Of a stretch of 50,732 nucleotides of DNA, positions 18,261 to 26,797 are shown piece after piece. Every line of letters begins with the position of its first letter. The stretch's first letter is position 1. Position numbers and translations under genes: made by a program. The stretch is from the NCBI GenBank assembly GCA_018823135.1, contig JAHJJF010000146.1, positions 1 to 50,732 on the forward strand, in the 5' to 3' direction. The stretch is from Pseudomonadota bacterium (GTDB taxonomy: Bacteria; Desulfobacterota; Desulfobulbia; Desulfobulbales; CALZHT01). The notes beneath the pieces were generated by a model. It had not been told where the DNA came from and made no database searches. It saw only the letters and a program-made list of their open reading frames with translations.

Positions 18261-18446
18261 TATGGTGTAAGTTTTTTGGATTGCTGCATTATTCTTTCAG
18301 GTGTGGCGCAATGTGTTGAAAAGAGAAATTAGCATTTATGATGAAATCGTGGATAGAGAAGGCATGAGACTTCGAAAAGACTGATTCCATCGAGTTATTG
18401 TGTAATACATGTTTGTTTTGCGTGGTAGATTTTTTTCTGCCGCGAT

Positions 18447-18476
18447 TTTTTACCCACCGGGCATAAATATGAGTCC
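18447..18476 (+). repeat. 30-base dispersed segment, copy 1
   Basis: The stretch TTTTTACCCAC..GGCAT.AATA..AGTCC matches 26767-26796 at 25 of 30 positions in the same orientation. It ends eight bases before the kinase start at 18484. Its copy 2 is next to another dispersed repeat, so both are probably pieces of one repeat family. Confidence 0.45.
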
Positions 18477-18483
18477 TTAAATT

Positions 18484-20019
18484 ATGGATTATCAAAAACA
18501 TTCCCAAAAAGACCTTGTTGAACTTGTCGAGAAACTTGAAAGCCGGGTCGCGGAACTCCATTCAATCCTGGATATTCAGAGAAAAACGGAGAGTGCTCTG
18601 CTTGCAAGTGAAGGTCGCTATCGGGAACTTGTGGCCAACAATCCCATCGATACGGTCTTTGTGGATTTTGAAGGAAAGGTGACCGGCTACAATCTTGCAA
18701 AGGAAAAATCCGGTGAAAGGCTTCCTGATATCGGCTCGGTCATGTATGTTGATTATGCCTCTAAACACTCAATATCAATGTATGATGAGCTGATGGATTG
18801 TATCAGGACCAATACGACAAAAGAATATCCAGAGCTGCAATATAAAGATAAATATCTTCATATTAAAATGTCGCCGTTTTCAGGGGGCGCCATTATATCC
18901 TCCATCAATATCACAAACCTTAAGATAACCGAGCTTGCAGAACTTGCAAGCCGGAAGCGATTCAAGAAAATCGTTGAAACTGCGGTTGACGCAATTTTGA
19001 TGGTAAACAGTAATGCGATAATTACCGAATGGACCCATCAGGCGGAAAAACTAAGCGGCTGGAAGGCAGAGGAAATTATCGGCAAATCTGTTTTTACAAT
19101 TATTCCTGACAGGTATCGTGCTCTGCATGTGCAGGTATTCAATGAAGTTCTTCGCGGCAACCGGACGGACATTTTTGGAAAACGCCTTGAAGCGACTATT
19201 GAGCATCGTGATGGCCATGAGGTGCCGGTTGAGGTTGCCGTAGCGGTTACCAAAATCGGTGATGAAGTAGCGGTCTTTGTCCGGGATACTACCGAGCGGA
19301 AGAAACTTGAAATAGAACTGCAGCGTGCCCAGAAACTTGAATCCGTGGGGCTCCTTGCCGGAGGGATTGCCCATGATTTTAATAATATTCTCACCGCGAT
19401 TCTTGCAAATGTCGCTCTGGTAAAAAAGAATATCAATGATGAATCCCTTGTTGCCATGCTTGTAGATACGGAAAAAGCTTCTCTACAGGCAAGGGACCTT
19501 GTTCAGCAATTGCTGGCTTTTTCAAAAAACAGCGCCCCGAAAAACAATATAGTTCTCTTGGATAAAGTGATTAGACAAGCGACTGAATCGGTGTTTAAGG
19601 GGGCGAAAAACATCTGTAATTTTGATTTTGTCGAAGATCTATGGCCTGTGAAGGGAGATGATGAGCAATATCGGCAGGTTGTGGAAAATCTGGTCCTCAA
19701 TTCCCGGGAAGCGGTGTTGGATACGGATGGAACCATAATGATTTTCGGTATGAATAAGAAAATCACATCCGATAACACCCTGTCTCTGCCTGCAGGGGAT
19801 TATGTTCAGATCACTTTTCAGGATGAGGGTCTCGGCATCAGAGAAGAAAATATTCCCAAGCTTTTTGATCCGTATTTTACCACCAAACAGATGGGCAGCG
19901 GCCTGGGGCTTGCCGTCACTTATTCAATTATCAAGAATTATGGCGGGGTGATAACAGTTGATTCCGAGTACGGGCAAGGTTCGGTATTCAATATTTATCT
20001 TCCACGAGCGGTGGTTTAA
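18484..20019 (+). CDS. PAS-PAS histidine kinase (soluble)
   Basis: The 511-residue cytoplasmic kinase has an N-terminal coiled coil (about 8-40) and two PAS domains (about 43-150 and 158-275, the second ending in FVRDTTERKK). The dimerisation/phospho-acceptor helix has H297 in GGIAHDFNNILTAI, and the ATPase domain has the N box LVLNSREAV, G1 DEGLGI, F box and G2 GSGLGLAVTYSIIKNYGG. The HDFNN form is the family linked to NtrB-like and hybrid kinases. There is no transmembrane segment and no receiver. The CheY-like regulator upstream or another receiver could be its target, but no direct evidence pairs them. Confidence 0.9.
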   Translation: MDYQKHSQKDLVELVEKLESRVAELHSILDIQRKTESALLASEGRYRELVANNPIDTVFVDFEGKVTGYNLAKEKSGERLPDIGSVMYVDYASKHSISMYDELMDCIRTNTTKEYPELQYKDKYLHIKMSPFSGGAIISSINITNLKITELAELASRKRFKKIVETAVDAILMVNSNAIITEWTHQAEKLSGWKAEEIIGKSVFTIIPDRYRALHVQVFNEVLRGNRTDIFGKRLEATIEHRDGHEVPVEVAVAVTKIGDEVAVFVRDTTERKKLEIELQRAQKLESVGLLAGGIAHDFNNILTAILANVALVKKNINDESLVAMLVDTEKASLQARDLVQQLLAFSKNSAPKNNIVLLDKVIRQATESVFKGAKNICNFDFVEDLWPVKGDDEQYRQVVENLVLNSREAVLDTDGTIMIFGMNKKITSDNTLSLPAGDYVQITFQDEGLGIREENIPKLFDPYFTTKQMGSGLGLAVTYSIIKNYGGVITVDSEYGQGSVFNIYLPRAVV

Positions 20020-20127
20020 GTAAGGAAAATATTGAGAACTCCCTAAATTTCCTGTAATTTTTTACTATATTCAGTTAGTATGCAAACCCAGCCCATGACT
20101 CATTTTTTTAAACAAGGAGAATGCATC

Positions 20128-20538
20128 ATGAAAAAAAATAATGGTATTCTAGTACTATTCATGATTTTACTTTGGAGTGGAATCACTCATGCCTCTGACA
20201 CTCTTGATTACGTTGAGGTTCTCGACAACCTGAGTCTTTCCAAGCAAACATCTCTTCATGTGGAAATGTATTGGCAAAAAATTCGTGACTCACAAGTAAC
20301 ATGGAAAGGAGTTGTGCAAAATGTAAAAGGCGGTCGCGGCAAGGCGGAGATATACGTCGCCAACCCTGATGCGATGACTTATAAAGGATATAATTTGATT
20401 TTGATCAGTTATGATCTTGAGGCTGCCGCCGGTTTAAAAGTCGGTGATTCTATTTCGTTCAGCGGCAGGCTTCAAAAATATACCGGCAAGAAAGGCAGGC
20501 CTGTGGTCATAACGTTGATTGAGGCGCAGGTGCATTGA
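20128..20538 (+). CDS. Secreted small OB-fold protein
   Basis: The 136-residue protein has an N-terminal signal peptide (KK, then a hydrophobic stretch ending THA near residue 22). An OB-fold-like beta-barrel follows (GVVQNVKGGRGKAEIYVAN, then LKVGDSISFSGRLQKYTGKKG, then VVITLIEAQV). Similar small periplasmic OB proteins are of unknown ligand. AAGGAG lies seven bases before ATG 20128, so the longer reading from 20080 is rejected. A strong terminator follows, and it appears to be a single-gene unit. Confidence 0.75.
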   Translation: MKKNNGILVLFMILLWSGITHASDTLDYVEVLDNLSLSKQTSLHVEMYWQKIRDSQVTWKGVVQNVKGGRGKAEIYVANPDAMTYKGYNLILISYDLEAAAGLKVGDSISFSGRLQKYTGKKGRPVVITLIEAQVH

Positions 20539-20576
20539 CGACGGGGAATTACTCTTTTCTTGGAAATGTTTTGATT

Positions 20577-20608
20577 GCCGCGTCGAGTTCAGGACGCGGC
20601 TTTTTTTT
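20577..20608 (+). terminator. Rho-independent terminator after the OB-fold gene
   Basis: GCCGCGTC (20577-20584) and GACGCGGC (20593-20600) form a perfect eight-pair stem with an eight-base loop, followed by eight T residues. Confidence 0.93.
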
Positions 20609-20726
20609 GCGGTGAACAGGAACAGACTGAGAGTCTGTATATTTTAATGTAACTGTGTATTTTTAGTGGATTCTCCGCAATGACTCGATTTGCACTATAA
20701 CCCGGCAAGGGATTTTGGATGATACT

Positions 20727-22109
20727 ATGAAAAGAGCAGCTCCAAGGGAACTCATAGGAAATGAAGGGAAGGTGATTCTTGATACTGTTCGCCGCCTCAA
20801 CCGGCGCAGCGCGGTCGTTCATCTCCTTAAACTTGTTAATAAAACTCATCCGGCTGACATGGCTTGGGTCTTCAGGCATCTGAATCCGGAAGAAAGAAAA
20901 AATGTTTTCAGCATTATTGTGCAAACGGATAAGGCGGCTGATTTTTTAAGTGAACTTGATCAGGCTGTTATGCTTGAGGTCGTTGAAAATCTTAAGCCGA
21001 AATTCATGGAGTCGGTTATTCGCGAAATGGCTTCGGATGATGCTGCTGACATCCTTGAGGCCTTGCCTGATGAAATTGCCAATGAGATCCGTCGACTCAT
21101 GGGGAAGGATGATCGGGACGAGGTTGATGATCTCCTCCAGTATCATTCCGAGACCGCCGGTGGTCTCATGTCACCTGATTTCATGGCACTTGATGGGGAA
21201 TTAAGCGTCGGCGATGCCATCCAGAAAATACAGGAGCGGAGTGAAGAAAAAGAGATGTCTTTTTATCTTTACATTATCCACTCTGATGACCAGCTGGTAG
21301 GAGTTTTGTCCCTGCGGGAATTACTCATGCACCCGTCGTATCGGCTGCTCAAGAATATCATGAATCCCAAAGTTATTGCGGTATCAATCGATACAGACCA
21401 GGAAGAGGTCGCCCATATCGTCTCGCAATATAATTTTCTCGCAGTGCCCGTTGTTGACAGTAATTTCAAACTCATGGGGATTGTAACGGTTGACGATATT
21501 ATTGATGTTATCCGGGAAGAGGCAACCGAGGATTTCCTCCAGATGGCCGGTGCCGGTAAGGACCGTGAGATTTTGTTGAAATCTACCATCGATAATGCCA
21601 TGACTCGTGCTCCCTGGTTGTTTGCCAGTTGGATCGGCGGTGTGATCGCGGCTTTTATTATTACCTACTTTGAAAGTGAATTGCGTCAGGTCATAGCCTT
21701 GGCCGCATTCATACCCATTGTTATGGGTATGGGAGGAAATATCGCCACACAGTCCAGCACTATTGTTGTCCGCGGTATCGCTACCGGCAGGGTCAACATG
21801 GAAGCGCTGTCCAAAATTATTTTTAAGGAATTACGCGTCGGAATCATTCTGGGAAGTGTTTACGGTTTGTTTCTTGGAGTGCTTGCCCATTTCGGCTATC
21901 CGGAACAGGCGAATTTCGGTCTGGTAATCGGTATATCAATTCTTTTTGCCATGGCACTTGCCGCTACTATCGGTACCTCTGTGCCGCTTATTCTGCGTCG
22001 ATTGGACATCGACGCTGCGGTTGCAACCGGACCTTTTGTTACAACTGCTATCGATATCCTTGGAGTTATGGGATATTTTCTCATTGCTAAACTTTTACTT
22101 GATATCTGA
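20727..22109 (+). CDS. mgtE: MgtE-family magnesium transporter
   Basis: The 460-residue protein has the MgtE N-domain of superhelical repeats (about 10-130; ALPDEIANEIRRLMGK), two CBS domains (about 130-255) and five membrane helices (about 285-460). The conserved GMGGNIATQSSTIVVRGIAT and the pore Asp region TTAIDILGVMGYF are present. MgtE is a Mg2+-gated Mg2+ channel in the inner membrane. The first in-frame ATG is at 20727; a TTG at 20715 is possible. No Mg2+ riboswitch was recognised upstream. The htrA-like gene follows 59 bases later on the same strand. Confidence 0.94.
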   Translation: MKRAAPRELIGNEGKVILDTVRRLNRRSAVVHLLKLVNKTHPADMAWVFRHLNPEERKNVFSIIVQTDKAADFLSELDQAVMLEVVENLKPKFMESVIREMASDDAADILEALPDEIANEIRRLMGKDDRDEVDDLLQYHSETAGGLMSPDFMALDGELSVGDAIQKIQERSEEKEMSFYLYIIHSDDQLVGVLSLRELLMHPSYRLLKNIMNPKVIAVSIDTDQEEVAHIVSQYNFLAVPVVDSNFKLMGIVTVDDIIDVIREEATEDFLQMAGAGKDREILLKSTIDNAMTRAPWLFASWIGGVIAAFIITYFESELRQVIALAAFIPIVMGMGGNIATQSSTIVVRGIATGRVNMEALSKIIFKELRVGIILGSVYGLFLGVLAHFGYPEQANFGLVIGISILFAMALAATIGTSVPLILRRLDIDAAVATGPFVTTAIDILGVMGYFLIAKLLLDI

Positions 22110-22168
22110 TACACACCATACCTTCCGCTGAGATATCTACGTATAAAATAAAATGAGCTGGTAAATTT

Positions 22169-23299
22169 ATGAATTATCATGCCGATAGGCAACCTCCTGT
22201 AATAAAAAGAAAAATTCCGCCTCTGCTGGTCCTTGTCCTGGTGCTTGCCGGGTTCTGGTGGTTTTTTATCGCTCCCGACAAAAGGCTTGACCCTGACGCG
22301 GTGCCAAGACCGGTTACCGCCCGCGGCGACCTTGCCCTTGATGAACAGAACACCATTGATATATTTCGGGCGACTTCCGGAGCGGTTGTATACATTACAA
22401 GTATTGAATACCGTCGCAGCCTGTTCAGTCTCAATGTTTATGAAATACCTCAGGGCACCGGTTCTGGGTTTGTCTGGGATAAAGACGGCCGCATAGTCAC
22501 TAATTATCATGTTATCGGCGATGCAAACAGGGTTGAAGTGACTTTAGCGGATCATTCGACCTGGAAGGGGACGCTGGTGGGGGTATCGCCGGATAAGGAT
22601 TTGGCCGTGTTGCAGATATCAGCCCCTGCCGATCAGTTGAAGCCGATACCGGTTGGCGAAGCATATAATCTTCAGGTCGGCCAGAAAGTTTTTGCCATCG
22701 GCAACCCCTTCGGTCTGGACCAGACGATAACCGCAGGCATAGTCAGTGCTCTGGGTCGGGAGATCAAGGCGGTAACCGGCAGAACGATCCAGGGGGTAAT
22801 CCAGACTGATGCGGCGATTAATCCGGGTAATTCAGGGGGACCTCTGCTTGACAGCGCCGGAAGATTAATCGGTGTGAACACCGCCATTTACAGTCCGTCC
22901 GGCGGCAGTGCCGGCATCGGATTTGCGGTGCCCGTGGATGTTGTTAATCGCGTTGTTCCGGAAATAATCAAATACGGGCAGGTCATTCGTCCGGGTATTG
23001 GGGTGACGACAATAGCCGATGACAGGATTATCAAACGTCTTGGTATTGACGGTGTCCTGGTAATCAATGTTCAGCCGGGAAGTACTGCGGAAGCATCCGG
23101 GATAAGAGGCACCAGGAAAGTCGGTGGCGAGATAGTTCTGGGGGATATCATTCAGGAGATTGGTGGCAGGAAGATCAGTACATATGATGACCTGCGAAAT
23201 GCCCTTGACCGTTATCATGTCGGCGATGAGATCATTCTTGGTATCTTACGTGATGAAAAGAAAATAGAAGTCAAGGTAGCGCTCGAAAGGGTGGGATAA
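22169..23299 (+). CDS. HtrA/DegS-type serine protease with one PDZ domain
   Basis: The 376-residue envelope protease has an N-terminal anchor helix (about 17-35) and no clear cleavage site. A trypsin-like domain carries the catalytic triad H114 (TNYHVIG), D144 (KDLAVLQ) and S222 (NPGNSGGPL), and one PDZ domain lies at about 280-370. The single PDZ and uncleaved anchor resemble DegS, whereas DegP has two PDZ domains. It should degrade or sense misfolded periplasmic proteins. It sits just before the Fe-S/DUF362/PIG-L trio, but separated by 89 bases with a short tandem repeat, so co-transcription is unclear. Confidence 0.92.
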   Translation: MNYHADRQPPVIKRKIPPLLVLVLVLAGFWWFFIAPDKRLDPDAVPRPVTARGDLALDEQNTIDIFRATSGAVVYITSIEYRRSLFSLNVYEIPQGTGSGFVWDKDGRIVTNYHVIGDANRVEVTLADHSTWKGTLVGVSPDKDLAVLQISAPADQLKPIPVGEAYNLQVGQKVFAIGNPFGLDQTITAGIVSALGREIKAVTGRTIQGVIQTDAAINPGNSGGPLLDSAGRLIGVNTAIYSPSGGSAGIGFAVPVDVVNRVVPEIIKYGQVIRPGIGVTTIADDRIIKRLGIDGVLVINVQPGSTAEASGIRGTRKVGGEIVLGDIIQEIGGRKISTYDDLRNALDRYHVGDEIILGILRDEKKIEVKVALERVG

Positions 23300-23320
23300 C
23301 AAGTGACAAGTGACAAGTTA
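23298..23320 (+). repeat. Three tandem heptamers (AAGTGAC type)
   Basis: Just after the protease stop, CAAGTGA occurs twice followed by CAAGTTA. Such short heptamer runs are replication-slippage products. No gene lies in 23300-23388. Confidence 0.6.
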
Positions 23321-23388
23321 AACGGACTCAACACATCTAAATTGTAAAGCCAGTGAAACGGATAAAATAAATAAAGGATATTGTCACT

Positions 23389-24747
23389 TTGACGTGGTGG
23401 ACTAAAGCACTTAAAAGCCTGATATCATCGGAGGAAGGCGAGCGACTTGATATATTCAGGGTTTTTCCCGGAACCCGTCGTTTTTTAGCTGCCAGGCATC
23501 ATTATGCATATTTAAGAACCGCAGGTGATATCCTTTTTATTCTGGTTGTCGTTTCAGGGCTTTTCGGGCCACGTGATCCGGGCCGAAATGTCGCGGTGTT
23601 CCTCACCTGGGGACTGCTCTGGCCTTCAATCGTCCTTTCCTGGTTTTTTCTCGGAAGGATGTGGTGTGGTATCTGCCCTTTTCCGGGATTGGGTGTTTTT
23701 CTGCAGCGCAAAGGCTGGACCCTGAATCTTCCGGTGCCCAGGTTTCTCAAGAAATATGGCGTTTATACATCCGTTTTTCTGCTTGCCTTGATTATCTGGA
23801 CTGAGATTGTTGCCGGCCTTGATAAATCTCCCCTAGAAACATCTTATCTTGTTTTGTCAATTGTCGCCGGCTCGGCGATTTTAGCCGTTTTTTTTCCGGG
23901 GCAGGCATGGTGCCGTCATCTTTGTCCGCTGGGAAGAATTACCGGAGCTGCTGCAACCCTGTCAATAACCGAATTCCGTCCTGATCATAATAAATGCCGA
24001 GGGTGTGAAACATTTGCCTGCAAAAGCGGCATTGATGGTAACCGCGGATGTCCGGTGTATCTCGGTGCATATAATGTACAGAATAATCTGCATTGCCTGG
24101 TCTGCGGCCACTGTCTGCCCGCCTGTGATCGGGATTCTCCGCAATTATTAATACGGAATCCCTATTCTGAACTGGTCAGAAATAAAGGCAGATATATCAC
24201 CTGCTCGTATATCGTTCCTTTTCTTATCGGCTCGCAGCTGGCAAGATTCCTGCGAAGCAAGCCGATTTATGCCCAGGTTGAATCCTTGAGCGGTTTTCCT
24301 GATGCCCTTGCATTCAGCTTATTGCTGGTGATCTGTTTTCTGATGGTCATGGGCATCATAAGGATTGGGACCCATCTCTTCGGGATTACCGAAGATCCGA
24401 TGTTCGGTAAATTTTCACCCCTGGTGCCGATTATGATTCCTCTGGCATTCACCGGAGAACTTGTTTACCGAATGGGTTATTTTGCCCATGGAATCGGCAA
24501 TTTTATACCAACTATCGGTCGCCAGATCGGCCTGGATATTTTTGTGAAACTCGCCTTTGTGATCCCGGATTTTCCTGTGCAGATTCTTTCCGCTTTTTTC
24601 ATGCTCAACGGTGCCCTTGCCGGATGTTATATTTTCTGGAGATTCTGCCTTGAGGATTTCGAGGGGCTTATTCCTTTCCGGAATTTTATCGGGATAAATC
24701 TGCTGATTGTTCTGTTATTGCTTTTTTATCTGGGAGTGATTTTCTAG
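23389..24747 (+). CDS. Membrane polyferredoxin (4Fe-4S, NapH/CcoG-like)
   Basis: The 452-residue inner-membrane protein has about ten helices. Its cysteine motifs are MWCGICPFPG (about 92), AWCRHLCPLGR (about 180), CRGCETFACK with a following GCPVY (about 204-225), and CLVCGHCLPACDRD (about 240-250). The last two are ferredoxin-type sites for [4Fe-4S] clusters; the CxxCP pairs in the membrane loops are as in NapH/NosR-like proteins. It should pass electrons across or within the membrane. The start is TTG at 23389 with AAAGGA ten bases upstream; no ATG fits. The next gene begins 21 bases later. The electron donor and acceptor are not known. Confidence 0.85.
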   Translation: MTWWTKALKSLISSEEGERLDIFRVFPGTRRFLAARHHYAYLRTAGDILFILVVVSGLFGPRDPGRNVAVFLTWGLLWPSIVLSWFFLGRMWCGICPFPGLGVFLQRKGWTLNLPVPRFLKKYGVYTSVFLLALIIWTEIVAGLDKSPLETSYLVLSIVAGSAILAVFFPGQAWCRHLCPLGRITGAAATLSITEFRPDHNKCRGCETFACKSGIDGNRGCPVYLGAYNVQNNLHCLVCGHCLPACDRDSPQLLIRNPYSELVRNKGRYITCSYIVPFLIGSQLARFLRSKPIYAQVESLSGFPDALAFSLLLVICFLMVMGIIRIGTHLFGITEDPMFGKFSPLVPIMIPLAFTGELVYRMGYFAHGIGNFIPTIGRQIGLDIFVKLAFVIPDFPVQILSAFFMLNGALAGCYIFWRFCLEDFEGLIPFRNFIGINLLIVLLLLFYLGVIF

Positions 24748-24767
24748 AAGATTTTCGGGGAAATTTC

Positions 24768-25613
24768 ATGCCGATGGATGGGATCAGAGAAAAAAACAGC
24801 GGTATGGTTTATCAGGTTGTTTTTTCCAGTTGGTCTGACTCACTGCCGCCTCTGCTGGATGCATCTAAGTTTCCGGATGCACTTGCAGATGTCAGAAAAA
24901 TTCTTGTCAAGCCTAATCTGGTCGAGGCCCTTGACCCGCCGATAACCACCCCGGTAAGCCTTGTTGCAGCTATAGTGTCCTATCTTAAAGCCCGGACGCC
25001 GCATATTGAAATAGTCATTGCCGAGGGTTCGGGCGCCAAAGAGTACGAGACCAGTCATGCCTTTGATTATCTCGGGTATCGGCAACTGGCAGAAAAGGAA
25101 GGCATTGAACTCCTGGATTTAAATGATGCAGAGCTTGTTCGTCTGGAGAAACCCGGGTGCCGGCGCTGGCCGGAAATGTATCTGCCGAAAATTGTTTTTG
25201 AAAGCTTTCTCCTTTCGGTTCCGGTTCTTAAGGTACATACCCTTGCCGATGTGACCCTTACCATGAAAAACATGATGGGACTCGCTCCGCCTTCCCATTA
25301 TCAGCAGGGTGGTCATTGGAAGAAAGCATCATTTCATAGCCGGGTGCAGGATTCGGTCCTTGATCTGAATCGATACCGGTGTGCGGATTTTACCATTCTC
25401 GATGCCACCGTCGGCATGCAGGAGGCTCATCTCTGGGGTCCGCCCTGCGACCCGCCTCATAATATTCTCGCAGCGTCTTTTGATCCAGTGGCAATTGATG
25501 CATATGGCGCTGGGCTACTTGGCATAAAATGGAATACGGTGGGTCATATTGCCGGGGCGCATCGGGAACTTGGCCTGGCGGAGCCCTTAAAAATTATTGA
25601 TGCCGGAGTTTAG
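24768..25613 (+). CDS. DUF362 domain protein
   Basis: The 281-residue soluble protein shows the DUF362 pattern: KILVKPNLVE near 45, ITTPVSLVAAIVSYLK near 60, IVIAEGSG near 85, PVLKVHTLADVTLTMKNMMG near 165, and a C-terminal AASFDPVAIDAYGAGLLG. Many DUF362 proteins carry an extra ferredoxin domain; this one has none, while the membrane Fe-S protein next door could supply clusters. The family's activity is not established. It sits 21 bases after the polyferredoxin and nine before the PIG-L gene, forming a tight trio. Confidence 0.85.
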   Translation: MPMDGIREKNSGMVYQVVFSSWSDSLPPLLDASKFPDALADVRKILVKPNLVEALDPPITTPVSLVAAIVSYLKARTPHIEIVIAEGSGAKEYETSHAFDYLGYRQLAEKEGIELLDLNDAELVRLEKPGCRRWPEMYLPKIVFESFLLSVPVLKVHTLADVTLTMKNMMGLAPPSHYQQGGHWKKASFHSRVQDSVLDLNRYRCADFTILDATVGMQEAHLWGPPCDPPHNILAASFDPVAIDAYGAGLLGIKWNTVGHIAGAHRELGLAEPLKIIDAGV

Positions 25614-25621
25614 CAGCCACA

Positions 25622-26539
25622 ATGAAAGAGACCCCGACTCATTTGACTGATATCCAAAAGTGGTCGAATTATGTCAGAATTTATACCGAGGCGATTCTTG
25701 GTAGTTCTGCATCAGGAAACAGGCCGGAGCATAAAGAAGGCCGCAACCGCAATATTGCCGCCGCCACGCAGAAAACGGCCAAGAATATCCTGATCTTTTC
25801 ACCACACCCGGATGATGAAACCCTCACCGGTTCCCTTGCTTTACGTCTCATGCATGAAGGAGGTCATCGAATCATAAATATTTCCATGACCTATGGAAGC
25901 AATCCGGCGCGCAGGAAAATCCGTCAACAAGAACAGAAAAGCGCCTGTGAAGTCCTGGGGTTTGAATGTGTGCCGGTTATTGAGCCGGACGCATTTGACC
26001 GGCTTAACCTCAAGAACGAAGACCATGGCGGATCACCCTGGGAAGAAAAAAGACAAACCCTTGTGGAAATTCTCAAAGGATATGCGCCTGAGCTGGTGAT
26101 TTTTCCGCACAATCAGGATAAGCATAAAACCCATATTGCCACCAATCAATTAGTCCGAGATGCGTTAATGGCACATACCGCTTCAGGGAAACAGATCTTG
26201 GTGGTTGAAACAGAATTCTGGCATCCCCTGTATGAACCCAATCTGCTTGTGGAAGCTGCTCCTGAAAATGTTGCCCGGATGTGCGCGGCTCTTGCCTGTC
26301 ATGAAACGGAAATGCAACGACACCCTTTTCATCTTTTTCTGCCGGCAAGACTTCTGGACAACACCAGGCGATGTTCGGAGTTTTTCAGTGGTTTCGGCGC
26401 GGATCTTCCGGAGATACTTTTCAGCGAAGTCTACAGATTAAGACGTATTGTCAACGGTTCCATAGAAGATACCACAAGGAAAATGGTGGTGTCTGCCGGA
26501 ACCCCCATAAATATAAAGGCGTTTCACGATCTTTTTTAG
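25622..26539 (+). CDS. PIG-L (LmbE) family deacetylase
   Basis: The 305-residue protein has the zinc site of PIG-L deacetylases: SPHPDDE with H62, D64, D65 and E66 near the start of the fold, and a later PHNQDKHKTH segment giving the third ligand. These enzymes remove acetyl from N-acetylglucosamine-type groups in glycolipids, mycothiol/bacillithiol precursors or antibiotics. The first 50 residues are an extra region with no clear domain. It has no signal peptide, so it is cytoplasmic. It starts nine bases after the DUF362 gene. The substrate cannot be told from the sequence. Confidence 0.87.
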   Translation: MKETPTHLTDIQKWSNYVRIYTEAILGSSASGNRPEHKEGRNRNIAAATQKTAKNILIFSPHPDDETLTGSLALRLMHEGGHRIINISMTYGSNPARRKIRQQEQKSACEVLGFECVPVIEPDAFDRLNLKNEDHGGSPWEEKRQTLVEILKGYAPELVIFPHNQDKHKTHIATNQLVRDALMAHTASGKQILVVETEFWHPLYEPNLLVEAAPENVARMCAALACHETEMQRHPFHLFLPARLLDNTRRCSEFFSGFGADLPEILFSEVYRLRRIVNGSIEDTTRKMVVSAGTPINIKAFHDLF

Positions 26540-26797
26540 AATGACGGAAAAATTGATCCGTCGTCAAATATTGTCGGTCTCGCAGGCAAGCGAGAGTAAC
26601 GAGACGTTGAAAAGCACGAGAGTCTGTCAATCGTCAGAACGTCTTGCTGTCTGATAATTGGCGGCTGTTTTTTCGGCCGATACCGATGTCTATTCCTCAT
26701 TCAACTTATTGAAATCATTAGGTGATAATTAAGTTTCCGATTTTGACAAAATTATCAGGTTTTGACTTTTTACCCACATGGCATGAATACAAGTCCA
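26540..26797. repeat. Noncoding convergent spacer with dispersed repeat, copy 2
   Basis: No gene lies in these 258 bases. A GACGGA/TCCGTC hairpin at 26543-26562 sits right after the PIG-L stop but has no T-run. ATTGTCGGTCTCGCA (26570-26584) and AACTTATTGAAAT...GGTGATAATT (26703 onward) match the atpF-atpA element in order, with 86 more bases between them here. CTGATAATT (26651-26659) and AATTATCAG (26750-26758) pair perfectly. A 30-base segment at 26767-26796 recurs at 18447-18476. Confidence 0.55.
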
